A stretch of DNA of 64,000 bases from Melampsora larici-populina 98AG31 (lineage: Eukaryota > Basidiomycota > Pucciniomycetes > Pucciniales > Melampsoraceae), in NCBI RefSeq assembly GCF_000204055.1, contig NW_006768767.1:62001-126000 (forward strand), read 5' to 3'. The notes beneath the pieces were generated by a model. The model had not been told where the DNA came from, ran no database searches, and saw nothing but the letters and a program-made list of their open reading frames with translations. This document shows positions 11,732-22,872 of the stretch, piece by piece. The position numbers were made by a program, and so were the translations under genes. Numbering within the stretch: position 1 is the first letter of the stretch; every line of letters starts with the position of its first letter.

Positions 11732-14700
11732 ATGAGCAGTAACGGTGAGGCGTCCGAAGGGTCCGACTGCTATAAAGATTCTGCTTCTGCTTCTGAGGAC
11801 GAAAGCTTTGAAGAGAGCTTCAACGACGACTTTGAATGCGACCAATCTGAAGACGGTTTCGAATCTCACAGTGTCCGTGAATGGGCTTCCATCGCCTGGC
11901 AACAGGACATTGGCTTACACGAGGCAGAACAGCGCGAAGATGTAGTATACTCTCAGACTACAAGCAAAGCGAGTACATCCACCAGTCGAGCCAAGAAAGA
12001 AGGCAAAAAAGGCAAAAAGACATTCAGCTTACCTTTGGACCGCCCATCATTCACCACCTTCATTGATCACGGCACCACTCTGGATTCGGAAGGCTATCCA
12101 TTACTTCCAAACGGCTCAACAATCTTTGTCAAGCAACCAGGCCAAAAGTTCACCAACTGGTGTACTTTTGGTTTCTCTAGTACCACGTCTGGCGGGGGTA
12201 AGAAAGAAGGCTGTGATTGGCGAACAGTTCGCTTTACTTGCCTAGGTGTCACCATGTGCAACAACCGCGATTGTGATTTCCTTGGGGCTCCTCCAACTTC
12301 GAACAGCAAGAGAGTCGAGTGGCAAACAAAGTAAGTATTTTGACCCTTGTGATTGTGACACTTATTGAAAAATAAACTTACTACTGGTTCACTTTGATTG
12401 CAACCACTGCAGACATTATTCGGGTTCCCCAAGTGGGCAGGGAAAAATGATTGGGAGTATGATTTGTCATAAAATGGTCTATCACTCCACACCTGAGCCA
12501 TAACACCCACACTACATATGTGTAGCAGGCTCAGTGAATATGTGGTTATCATGTACATACAGTTCTGCTCAGTTATCTGCTCATCAGGACAAGTTATTCA
12601 TATGTAATACATGCTGTAACTTCTTTCAGATTGAAAAAAGCTTCCAAAAGATTGACTACATACACTGACTCAATGTTTTGGTGTGATCTCATCAACTCAA
12701 CTGCATGTAACACACTTTCTGTTACTAAGACATAGCTTCAACAATATTGCCTGAGCAGCTACAGAATTATATGTAGTGAATTTTTGGGAAAAAAATTTCA
12801 AAGTTGAAAAAGTTACATGTGGTATAACATGTGATTTATTTATTCTGATGGGCAAAAAACTGAGCAGACCTGTATGTACATGATAGACAACTATTGACTT
12901 AGCTTGCTGCACATATGTAGTGTGGGTGAAATGGCCCAGGTGTGCAGTATTAGATTCTTTTATGAAAAACTGTACTATTAATCATTTTCCTCTGCCAAAT
13001 TGGGGAAGTTGAATGATGTTTACAGTGAACAGATCTCATAAGTGCCCTGCGGCTCAGTGTGCCGATTATCTCAGGCTAGTACCTTGTGTTGGTACAATCT
13101 GCTGGGTTGATGAGCACCTTCCCTCATCATGGGGGATTGTAAGGCACTCGGGAATCCACGAGCATCCTTGGCCGAGACGTGGCAAGCCGGACAAGCTGGC
13201 CTTAGCAACCTTTGCAAAAAAGGTTGTTGAAAACCCCAACGTGGGTCCTTTACAACACAAGGTAAGTTCGAAACATTCCATTCGAACATAAGTGGAACAA
13301 AGCCTAATTGTATCTTTTCGACCTCTTTTCAAATGCCAGGTCGGCCAAGCTCCTGCTGGAAAGGCTGCAATCACGACCGCGACCAACATCCATCCAGCAC
13401 TGAGCAATCTTCATTGCCTAGGATACTACCGCCGGCATATCCTTGTGGATAATGGCATCATACCTGCGAGGAATGTGCCAGGTGGAGGTGATAGTTTTGT
13501 CTTGGATCTTATCCACTGGGTCGAGTAAGCAACCATTTCTTTTGTGATTGATTATTATTGATCACTGACGGGTGTTTCTGCTGCCTTTCAGGCGAGGCCT
13601 GCGTGTGATTTCAACATCTTTCATGCCCAAAAGTACCCACATGACTTTTCAAACTGAATGGATGGCAGAACAGCTGCTAGCTCGAGTCGATGGTGGTGTG
13701 TACAAAGGCGGGCTACTGTCAGATGTTACATACAAATTTTTTGCAAATGGGTACTTGCTTTCAACTTCAATGTACAACGAGGTGCTTCGCCGTTGGATTC
13801 CAATTCAAATCACTTGGTTAAATGGTCTCACGGATGATCATTATATGGCGCACTTCACCACACTCATGCAACAAATCAAAGATGCTCAATAATTTTCAGA
13901 TGCGGAACATGACACTTTGGTTCGACAAGTTGTTGACTTTTCAATGGCGCAAAAGAATGGTTTCATCGGTGCTTATATGCACGTTTTCAATGAGCCGGAC
14001 CGTAACGTGGCTCTTTCGAAGTTAACTGGTTGCAAAGAACACTTTTGTGCTCAGATCACGCGCGTGAAGAGAAATAATGTGATTATTGACAGGGGTTATG
14101 AGGTACTTTGCGCTTATCTTTTATTTCCCATACAATTGTTCAAATCTGACAAATCATTTCGTAAACGTAAACAGAAAGACTTCGAAAAGCTGGCCATGAG
14201 TCTCTGTGACCCAAACACACCTGGAGATCCATCCTTTGACGCGAAGATTGATCAATTACGCCGTGAATTTCCCAAAGCAAGGCGGTGGATTGATTGGTGG
14301 CATGCATCTGACGTGCAAGCCATGTTGTTTAAATCCAGAGTTAAACAGATTGACGATGACAGCCTGGACGACGATATGCCTGCGACGACCAACGCTCAGG
14401 AATCCTTGCACCGGGTGTATTACATGATCTCGTATGGGAAAATGACCCGTTCCTTTGTTATTACTTTGTTTAACTTTAACTTAACCTGGCCATTTCATTT
14501 GGATGATATATTTTAGGGATGCCAATTGTTCCATCCAGGTGGGGCTCGTGCAGCTGTACGCTTTGGTCATGAGCCTCGAGAGAGACTACCATGACCTGCG
14601 ACGTGGGGTCACCATCGAATATGGTTCTACTAAGAACTACGAAAAGGTTGCCCAAATTCTTGGATGGGCAAAGAAAGCCCGCAATTGCCGTGAACCCAAG

Positions 14701-16797
14701 AACGATGGACGACCACCTGACACCACAGAGGCTCTGCTTGGCAGCAAGAGTAAGAAGAAACTTGGCAGACCCAAAGGGTCTGTCAACATCGACCGTAACC
14801 CTGTTACGACTTTTCAAGGTTTCCAAAGCTCGTTGATTCCCACGCGCCGGAACAGGTGCTGGATGAACTCCATGTCCGAGTGTCTGTACGCGTTATACAC
14901 ACCGTATTGGTTCACCGGGTCCAGGGGGGTTTCAATTCACATTTTCAACAAATTAATGAATCTTTTCTCATCACGAGCTACCTGGGAAATACATCAGAAC
15001 GGCAGCATCCGACAAATCCTCTCTTTGGGTCAAAACAAGATTCATGCGGCAATCCAGACTATCTACCCTGGTGGATTCAAATACGATGAATTTGCGTCAG
15101 CTACGCAATATTTTGAAGGCTTATTTGATTGTCAAGGTCTCCAGAAACAACCACGAGCGCCTCCAATCACCCAAAAGCTTTTTCGAATGACTCGCCAACG
15201 CAAGCTTGTCTGCTCCCATAATCATTCTCATATCACGAATGAGAGTGTCCCGATGGATTGTATCACTCTGATGCCTGAACACTTTGGTGTTGGGTGTCGT
15301 TCAACTCAGACATTTGAATACTCAGAAACGCCGGCCCTTCTTGACCGTTGGACATCAGAAGAAGGTCTTCGGCGTGTCTCTGCTCGTCACTGTTTGGCCT
15401 GCCCACTCAACAAGGATCCGAACGACCACATTTCATCTTTACCACGACAAGCGCCCCCCTTATACGAGAGGACACGGCTTTTATTCGATCCACCACCACC
15501 TCACTTGTACATCTCGATTGACCCGCTGGTCTTAACAACCACTCAGCCTGAGGAAGCCAAAAGAATGACCGATGAATGTGATCTACCTTACGAATTGAAC
15601 CTTCTTGGTGTTACCTACTGGATGCGAGCTCGTGGATTCTACGCCGCGGGTCACTACTGGTGCAAGGTGGTACGCACAGTTGGTGGTCTAACCGGTGTAT
15701 GGTATCACAATGACCTCATAAACGAAGGCATTGCTACTTTGGAAAGTAGGGAATTGGTGTCTATTGGTGGGGCTATGAATAATACGAACTGGGTGATGTA
15801 TTCTCGAGCGCCTACAACAGCGGAGGCATTGATTATTGAAAAAGCAAACGTCAAGATCGAAAAAGAATTCGGCGACAACCAACAAGGCGACTTGCCTTTT
15901 TCACAGCAAGGATTAGAGTCTACACTTCAACACAACCCAGACATCCCAAAGGATGTGTCAAAGCAGGAAGGTGGCAGCAAAGACCTTATGAGAATAGTGG
16001 AGTTGGAAGATCTATTTCTTTCAGACAAACACGTAGATGAAGAACGTCCCCAAGGTGTGAATTTTTTTTCACTGTTGTGTCTTCTATGATATTCGATAAA
16101 GCTCATGTACTTTTTTTTCATTTGATTCGTAACGTTGCCTTCAGCAGTTGCAATCGTCAAGCCTAAAGTGAATAAGCCTAAGCCTAAAGCAGTTCCGAAG
16201 AGGAGAGGCAGGAAGAAGCAAGACCTCACTCCTTCAGAGTGTGCACTAGATGATTCAGACCAAGGCGCTGATCATGATCAACGTTTGAATTTGAAGGCGG
16301 TTGGAAACGTGAAAGATCCAAACTTAGTCGAAGAACATGACCATTCGGGTGTGACATTATCTTCTGCTTCTTGATTCCTTAACTTTGTCTCTTTTACTAG
16401 TATGTTTTTTGATTGTATTTAATTGATTTTGCTTTATTTTGTGTAGGCAGCACTGTCAAGAAAGTGACGAAGAGGAAAAATCAGGATCACCTTGTAGGGG
16501 AAAACCAGGAAGATTTGTTTCTTCCCGATGGAAACAAAGAACCAATCCATACGGGTCCGCTCCTTTGTTTTCACCTTCATGATTTTTTACTTTTGACTCA
16601 TTCGTATTCTTTTTTTGATAACCACTGTTTTGTTCTCAGGAAAGACCAAGAAACGGAAAGGATGGAAAGGTTGGGCAATTGCTGAAGAGGAAGAGGAGGA
16701 GGTAAAAGGTTTTGACGAGCCTGTCAAGCGCAGCAGTCAAGAGTCAAAGGAGAGTGGCAAGGTGCGCAAGTCAAAGCGTAAGAAGGAGACGAAGTAG
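11732..16797 (+). CDS. MULE transposase with zinc finger and USP-like peptidase domain; one in-frame stop
   Basis: Nine exons join in phase: 11732-12330, 13033-13261, 13340-13524, 13592-14102, 14175-14431, 14517-16054, 16145-16348, 16447-16554, 16640-16797 (1263 codons). An acidic N-terminus is followed by a Cys/His cluster typical of GCM/WRKY-type fingers (CNNRDCDF, SHKCPAAQC, HSGIHEHPWP). The transposase part has likely DDE residues at D382 (LSDVTYKFF), D453 (VVDFSMAQKNGF) and E584 (TTNAQESLH). Residues about 700-1010 match the ubiquitin-specific protease boxes: Cys box NRCWMNSMSECL (C708) and His box GHYWCKVV (H973) followed by GVWYHND. A Lys/Arg-rich tail with PKRRGRKK and KSKRKKETK suggests nuclear entry. 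The TAA at 13890-13892 (codon 438) breaks the frame inside the transposase domain. It could be a true nonsense mutation, or be removed by an alternative 75-nt intron (13825-13899) that would delete conserved sequence. The copy is probably inactive or was recently so. Confidence 0.82.
12405..13027. mobile_element. 623-bp CACTG-ended MITE nested in MULE intron 1
   Basis: The element starts CACTGCAG and ends TACAGTG, with inverted similarity running inward for well over 100 bp. Examples are CACACCTGAGCC against CACACCTGGGCC and the shared CCCACACTACATATGTG. It is flanked by AAC at 12402-12404 and 13028-13030, a 3-bp duplication. CACTR ends with a 3-bp target site suggest a CACTA-related element; PIF/Harbinger is the alternative. 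It has no coding capacity. Removing it plus one AAC leaves a 76-nt intron ending TTGCAACAG. Confidence 0.82.
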
Positions 16798-17490
16798 TCC
16801 ACCTCTTTCTTGATTTTCATGTGTTTTTTACAAATTTTTTCTTGCTTCCAAAGGATTGATGTCCCCCTTTTGGTTACGTTCTCTTTCTCATTTGTTTTCT
16901 CACTTGTTTTTTATTTAATCTTCTTCTTGTGTCCGGAGCTTTGAATTGCCCATTTTCTTGGAACCTCAAACAAGCTCAGGTTCAAACCGAACTCGTGACA
17001 AATTGGTAAAAAAATTGTTCGTGATTTTGACGAAAAATGTCTGTGAAAGTGTACATATCCCTCCCTGGTATCGACTTTTGCGAACGTGTTTTTTCACGTA
17101 ACATAACGCACGTGAGCAGACGCGCGTAAAATTGTAAAAATGCAAGGGATTATGCATTTTTACATGCGTAAATTCTCACGAAGTATATACTTCGCGAGAT
17201 CATGTTTGGAAAAGTCAACATCTTGGGCACCCAATATTCAATTTTACGTACAATATTTGAAGTAACTTTTTTTTGCGGACATCTAAAAAAATGGAAAGTC
17301 CGTGAAATTGTACTTTTTCCGGGGGAAAGTGCATTTTTACGAACATCACTTTTTCCGTACATTATTGTTCGCAAAATAATGTCCGGAAAATTCTTTCGCC
17401 CCATATTTAATTGGTTCATAGAAATCTATCGTTCTCAGTTCTAAAACCTCCTCTCCTTCTATCTACAAGGTTACCATTAGCAAAGCTGAA

Positions 17491-19113
17491 ATGTCAACTC
17501 GCCACCAAAATCGCTGGTCTCTTCCAGCTCAAGCTTCGATAGCTGATCATGCTCAGATTCATCCTAGTGTAACGATGAGATCGACGTCAAATAACAACCC
17601 TGGCATTCAGTCATCATCTTTTGTGAACAATCATCGCTCTGATATATTTCCTCATCATGGTTACTCCCGCAGACCATTTGGTTTCACCAAGCCAACTGAT
17701 ATACCACGCTCAGAGGAGATGTCGGATCCTTTTGCGCTTGGTTCTGATGCTGAGAATAATCCAAGATTAGAACAATTAGAGAAGATGCATCATTTGATTT
17801 ATCATTATATTCCTTCAATTGAACAGCTCGCTTCTGATGGAACAAATTTATATCGATGGAGCAAAAGTCTTGATCTTGCGATTTATAACATGTTGAATCT
17901 TCGACATTTCTTTTCATCTTCACACAATACATTTGATCCTATAGGTAGAGAAGAGGATAAATTAGTAGTTAGATTGATTTATGAAACTATACCTGAATCA
18001 ATCAAGGATTACATTGATAGAATTGAAGATTATCCTTCAGCTTTTGAAATCTTTAAGACTATACGTAACTTGTTTGAAAATGAAGAAGCGAATGGAAGAA
18101 CAGCTCAAGTGAATACTTGGGCACGTTTATTTAATCAAACATTTGATCGCAGCGTAAATGATCTAACGGCACATATCAATAGAATCAACTCTCTGATGGA
18201 TAGACTTGATTCTCAAGGGTTTACATGGAGCAAAGATTCTATGGCTGGAATTTTATATCAATGGACAGTTCCGATCTTAGGTGGATGGAATCTGGAGGGA
18301 GCCAATCGAAAACTAGATCTACGTTGGTCTACGGATAAATCACCTTTTACTTCAGAAGAGATAATTCGCGCTATGCAATCAGAAGTTAACATTAAGAAGA
18401 ATATCCACGGCCCATCGTATAGACCAATCTCTAAAGATGGATTCGCTCATCTACCTGACCAGGATGAATTTGATCGCTGGATCGCTAACACTATAAACCC
18501 TCGAACAAATCAAGACCACCTAACTAGTATGGTAGCACGTCACACCAGTATTGCCCCTTTCGGTGGCATCCTCCCGACTCCCTGGTCCACTAGACCCATG
18601 TGGAATACTGCCCCCGGAATCCGATACCCAGATCCAGTACCAGTTACACCAACACCCGCTCGACAAGAAATCAATGAGAAGGAGAGCAAAAGATTGGATA
18701 TGTCAAATAACGAGACTTGGAAGCCATATCCTACTTATACCCGCCACAGGTCTTCTACAACCGACTCCGAGGATAATGAATCATACGAGCAAAGAGGAGT
18801 CTTTGATACCGATAGTGATGAGGAATTTGATGAATCCCATCCAGATGTAGATCCATCCTATAGACTTAATTTAGCAGATTGGAATTATGATAAGTACTTC
18901 ATTTATCTTTATGACTCAGAAAACAAACTATTGCGTGCTATCCAGCGGAACCGTCTCCCTTATGCGGTCAATAAGGAACTCCTTCAAGCATATTCTTCTA
19001 GGCCACCTTTAGAACCTGAAGTGATTGCTTTCGATAGAAGGAAACTTGAAATGAAAGGTGATCTGCCATGGAGATTTTTGCACAATAAGATTTGCTTTTG
19101 TGATGTGTCATAA
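17491..19113 (+). CDS. Stand-alone Gag-like protein (Copia/UBN2-type capsid region)
   Basis: A single uninterrupted frame encodes 540 residues. Residues about 90-300 resemble the Gag region of Ty1/copia elements: LYRWSKSLDLAIYNMLNLRH, then a helical stretch with KLVVRLIYETIPESIKDYI, NTWARLFNQTFDRSVNDLTA, HINRINSLMDRL and DSMAGILYQWTVP. The N-terminus is Ser/Asn-rich. A linker with acidic DTDSDEEFDE follows the Gag-like part, and the C-terminus has WNYDKYFIYLYDSENKLLRA. There is no CCHC knuckle, protease, integrase or reverse transcriptase, and I see no flanking LTRs. It is therefore either a fragment of a retrotransposon that kept its frame or a captured Gag gene. The MULE duplication ends only 79 bp before this ATG, so the MULE sits in the promoter or leader. 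Confidence 0.7.
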   Translation: MSTRHQNRWSLPAQASIADHAQIHPSVTMRSTSNNNPGIQSSSFVNNHRSDIFPHHGYSRRPFGFTKPTDIPRSEEMSDPFALGSDAENNPRLEQLEKMHHLIYHYIPSIEQLASDGTNLYRWSKSLDLAIYNMLNLRHFFSSSHNTFDPIGREEDKLVVRLIYETIPESIKDYIDRIEDYPSAFEIFKTIRNLFENEEANGRTAQVNTWARLFNQTFDRSVNDLTAHINRINSLMDRLDSQGFTWSKDSMAGILYQWTVPILGGWNLEGANRKLDLRWSTDKSPFTSEEIIRAMQSEVNIKKNIHGPSYRPISKDGFAHLPDQDEFDRWIANTINPRTNQDHLTSMVARHTSIAPFGGILPTPWSTRPMWNTAPGIRYPDPVPVTPTPARQEINEKESKRLDMSNNETWKPYPTYTRHRSSTTDSEDNESYEQRGVFDTDSDEEFDESHPDVDPSYRLNLADWNYDKYFIYLYDSENKLLRAIQRNRLPYAVNKELLQAYSSRPPLEPEVIAFDRRKLEMKGDLPWRFLHNKICFCDVS

Positions 19114-19624
19114 TTGATCCTCGTTGTTACTTTTCTTCTATCTTTGTGACCACTTTTTGATACTTCATGAAAAGTGATCAGGAATGTAGTCTTTCTGAAC
19201 CTGGCTGTTTGTCTTCACTTTTCACATTCTCGTTTGGGATTTAGGTTGTGTTTTATCTGTCTTCTATTTCAATTTACCCCGGATTCATAAAAAGTGTATT
19301 TTCTTGTATTTTACTATCATCATTTGCTTTGTGTTCTTTGCTACTAAGAGGGGGAATCGATATTCATGATCGCAATCAACAATAACCTTGATTCTCAGGG
19401 GAAGTTTCACCCAATTCTGATAGTTCGTTGTTATCATAAAACGCTTGCATGAGACCTGATATTTCAAGGATGACTACCCCATACCGTGCATTTCTTGCTG
19501 ATATACAAAGTAATATGGATACTCTACTTAACGATAAGCGTGTACACAGAGCGTGAGAGGATGCGAGATGGAAAGTGTTCCTGGTATTCCTACACTTATT
19601 TTCTTGTAATCCAATGAAAATGCT
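19114..19624. other. Convergent 3' flanks
   Basis: T-rich spacer between the Gag-like gene (plus) and the peptidase gene (minus), holding their 3' ends. No gene is seen. Confidence 0.4.
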
Positions 19625-22600
19625 TTACTGAAGGTTGGAAAAGAGATTGAGAAGTTTGGGAAAATTGATGGTTCCTAGGCCTGAAGCAATAGGATGAAGT
19701 TCATTCAGGAATATGTCAGCTTTTGTTCTGAATTTGAAAGCTTCTGGATCGTTTTCGTAAATGTCAACATACCGGTAAGAGGATCCCAGCCCTATGATCA
19801 TAACGAAGAAGCGGGAATAAAATGTTCAATCTTCATGTAAGCATAGTGATAGAGATTTGAACGAACCTTGACTGCACTAAACCCGCGAGTTGTGCACCCA
19901 GGATTGCTGCCACTTCTATACTCCACATGATAATTCAGCGAGTGTTAAATTGATGATAATTGAATGATACTACTCACGTGATATCATTGAAAGCATCGCG
20001 AAATCCGTCCGAGTACAATGCTGGGTTCAAGAATCCTACCGGACTTTTGCCCATGCTGATCCGAGCATCGTTGATGAGTGTGATCATCGAGGCAACAACA
20101 GGAACTGCTGCCGATGTGCCATATACCAATTCAAGTTGTCCATCAATAGAAACTGCACTGATTGTGTCAAACAAAAAACGTTATTCAATTTCACTCTAGT
20201 ATTTCAAGGTTTGAATTCATTTCTGAGTCGCCAACCCTGATCAAATACCTCTATCAAACAGTCCGACTTACTAATTGGCCCCATTTGCGCTGAGATCAGG
20301 GTAACCGCGTGTCTTCATGGAATTGTTGAACTGACTAGAGGAATATTCAGGTCTATGTAGATCCCAGTAAGTTTTGAGGGTCTTTTTTTGATATTCTGGA
20401 ATTTCGAATAGATTACTAAATCCACCACCGGATACAAAATAAGTTGAGAGAGACTCTTCTGGATCCCGAACACTGTTACCGGGTTTGATTTGAGTAGCCC
20501 CTATAATTGTTACAAACGGGCATGTACCCGGAAATGTCGGATTGAACCTCTATAAGATATGAAGGGGTCATCATTGGTTAGTGTAAGTTTTTTACCGCGG
20601 AGGGGACCTGTTCAGCCACTGACCTTTCCTTGGGGAGATGCACGATTGTCTTCAGTCAGGCAATTGCCCCGAAATCCTGCTACTCCGTAGTCCCTTGATG
20701 AATGGGCATGTGATCGTTTATATCAGATTCAAAGGAAATACGACCCCTGACCAGACAGACAGGGAATAGATCCCGTGAACAAATACATGAATAGGTCTGA
20801 CGTACCCGGATGAATGCAGAAAAGTGACACCCATAAGCGCAAGTTTACCGTACTCCTCACATTGTCTTCTGAGATAATTTGGCGTTGCCTCTGCTTCACT
20901 CATACCTACGTCAAAATCAAAATAATGTCAAGAATTGATAGGATGACTGAATCTATTTGAAAATCTCACGCACTGTAAGAAGAAGATATAACATGGGTAG
21001 CTTTGACGGTACCACAGTCACGTTTGTTATATCCTTTGGGATCTGGAAAATAAATTGCGTAAATTATTTGACATTCAAGCGATCGGAACAACATGTCGAA
21101 TGTGACGCACCAGGATACACGCCATCCTGTGATGGGTCGAGCTTTTCGTGGCAATATGTGGCATCCAATGCATCCAAGCTTTGGAGGATAATTTCAAGTC
21201 AAGATAAGCCACCTGTTAGCGAATCAGCGGATTTTGAATTGAGCGAAAGATGTAGAGAAGTGGGTGATTGAGGTTTACAAGTTGTTAAATCCGGAACCTG
21301 CGATACCATCTCCAACTTGGTAAAGTTGGACCTGGATAAACTCATAAATCAGCAACTAAACCCTTGATGAATGTTGAAACTGAAACTCGCCTTGAGTGGT
21401 CGGACCATGGACATTGCGTAAGAGAGATCCAAGTTACTCTCCAAGTTATTTTCGTAACTCTGCGCTGTTTGATCAAGTTTACCTATTGTTTTTGAAATCA
21501 AAGATCATATCAGAGCGATGCAAAAAGGAAAAATGATTTTGAAAACCTCGAGATTCACCTCCTTGAATGGACACTAATTCAGGTCTTTGCCCGATCATAC
21601 TGGGGGAGTACCTCTACAAGTTCAAATAGCTAAATTAGTACACAGAGTGGGTATGATCACTATTTGGAAACTCCCCTTGAAAAAGATATCCAGATCGTCA
21701 AATATCACAGCTCTAGGGCTGTATTCGACTAAATTATTCGTAGTTAGTATCAATTGCTCATGTTTTAAGATCAGCCCAGGAAAACTTACCGACTGCCATG
21801 CTGTTCTTCTCGACTGATTTCGAGACATAATCCTCGTAATGATACAGAGCGCTGGATAGGAGAAAGTGTTTATAATGATCAATATCGCAACTCTCATCGG
21901 CTACGTTATGTTTTGGGTGAATGTCAAAGGCCTACTTCAGACAGTCCAACGTTGTAGTTTGATCACAGGTGGAAAAGGGGTCGGAGGACTCTGAGTTGAT
22001 TATTTGCGGTTTTGGAACTGGTTTTCGAATCAGAGGACTTCCTTGTGCCACATCTATGGAATGTATCTCTCGCTTGAAGATTGTGCTTCTGCGTTTATTA
22101 TTTCTCTTTTGATTGCTTGCTTGTTCGATTTTACCCTTGTTGCTACGCATGTCAAAGTGGACTGAAGGAATCACCAAGTCGAGGTGATCTGATATATATT
22201 CAGGAACACTGTACTCTTCACAGGCTTAAAAGGAGAAAAGGGTGTCAAGAGCTGGAAATCTCTTCAGGCATATAAGTGGGCGCTATTCAAATTACCTATA
22301 TGAACATTTCCGTCTGGATGGTCGTAAATTCCATATTCGGTTTTGAGAAGTTGATTGGCTTGTGAGACCGTCAGGTCCACGTCAATCCAAGCACCACCTG
22401 CACTTAATTGAATATCCGCGCCTTCCTCTAGTACATCCTTCAACCACTCTTGCACTTTGATTTGGCTCTCTGGAGCAGGTTGGAAAAAGGTCATGATTTG
22501 CTCATTGGTCCAATGCTCGGCGTATTCAGTCGAATCAGGTGACGCGACCCGGTGAAGTTCTGATGAAAGTTTTTCAAGATTTCTCTGCTTCAAACCAAAT

Positions 22601-22872
22601 CGGATTTTAAAGTGACTATCGGGGCGGAGGAATTTTTGATTGCTTCGAATCCAAAGCGGATTTTCCGAACGTCGTTCGTGGGTCACGTATGACATTTTGT
22701 TGGGCTGTGAGGCTTTGGTACAAGATATACATAGGATAATGAAAAAATAAACATATTTAATAAATGATGTACCGGTCGACGAAGCTGATTGCGTGGGGGT
22801 CGACATCCTCAATGTCGAAGGAACAATGTATCGTCTAGGTTGAGAAAAGATTCGAGATGGAGAAGAAAACAA
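19625..22872 (-). CDS. S53 sedolisin / tripeptidyl-peptidase I-like serine-carboxyl protease
   Basis: Sixteen minus-strand exons join in phase to 694 residues: 22296-22872, 21936-22224, 21790-21851, 21661-21728, 21559-21613, 21391-21482, 21279-21331, 21111-21178, 20974-21042, 20806-20905, 20624-20693, 20272-20549, 19978-20157, 19867-19915, 19773-19791, 19625-19680. A signal or anchor segment lies at about residues 36-54, so a start at M22 is possible. The prodomain (HWTNEQIMTFFQPAPES) precedes the catalytic domain. All S53 residues are visible: Glu and Asp in LESNLDLSYAM, oxyanion Asp in SSGDYGVAG, Ser in GTSAAVP, and the calcium site in FNDITSGSNPGC and GWDPLTGLGT. It should be a secreted or vacuolar acid protease releasing tripeptides. 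Intron 6 (21332-21390) fits only as a GC-AG intron (AAG before GCGAGT), and exon 15 is 19 nt. Confidence 0.9.

Larger units (their letters stand above)
10790..17402 (+). mobile_element. 6.6-kb Mutator-like element (MULE) with 9-bp target-site duplication
   Basis: The 9-mer ATATTTAAT occurs at 10781-10789 and 17403-17411, immediately outside two long inverted ends. The first 57 bases from each end align without a gap at about 63% identity. Similarity rises further in: both ends share GGAAAAAGTG, TGTTCG and AAAATGCA in the same order over the next 40 bases. Long imperfect terminal inverted repeats with 9-bp duplications are the hallmark of MULEs. One gene fills most of the interior (11732-16797). 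The 5' interior (10900-11730) and 3' tail (16800-17400) have no supported gene. A 623-bp element is nested at 12405-13027. Confidence 0.88.

Noticed and set aside
14476..14826. Minus-strand ORF opposite the MULE transposase
   Set aside because: It is the antisense frame of exon 6, which has clear coding similarity on the plus strand.
17403..19480. LTRs around the Gag-like ORF
   Set aside because: I compared the sequence before and after the ORF for TG...CA-bounded direct repeats and saw none; the MULE insertion also separates the upstream flank.
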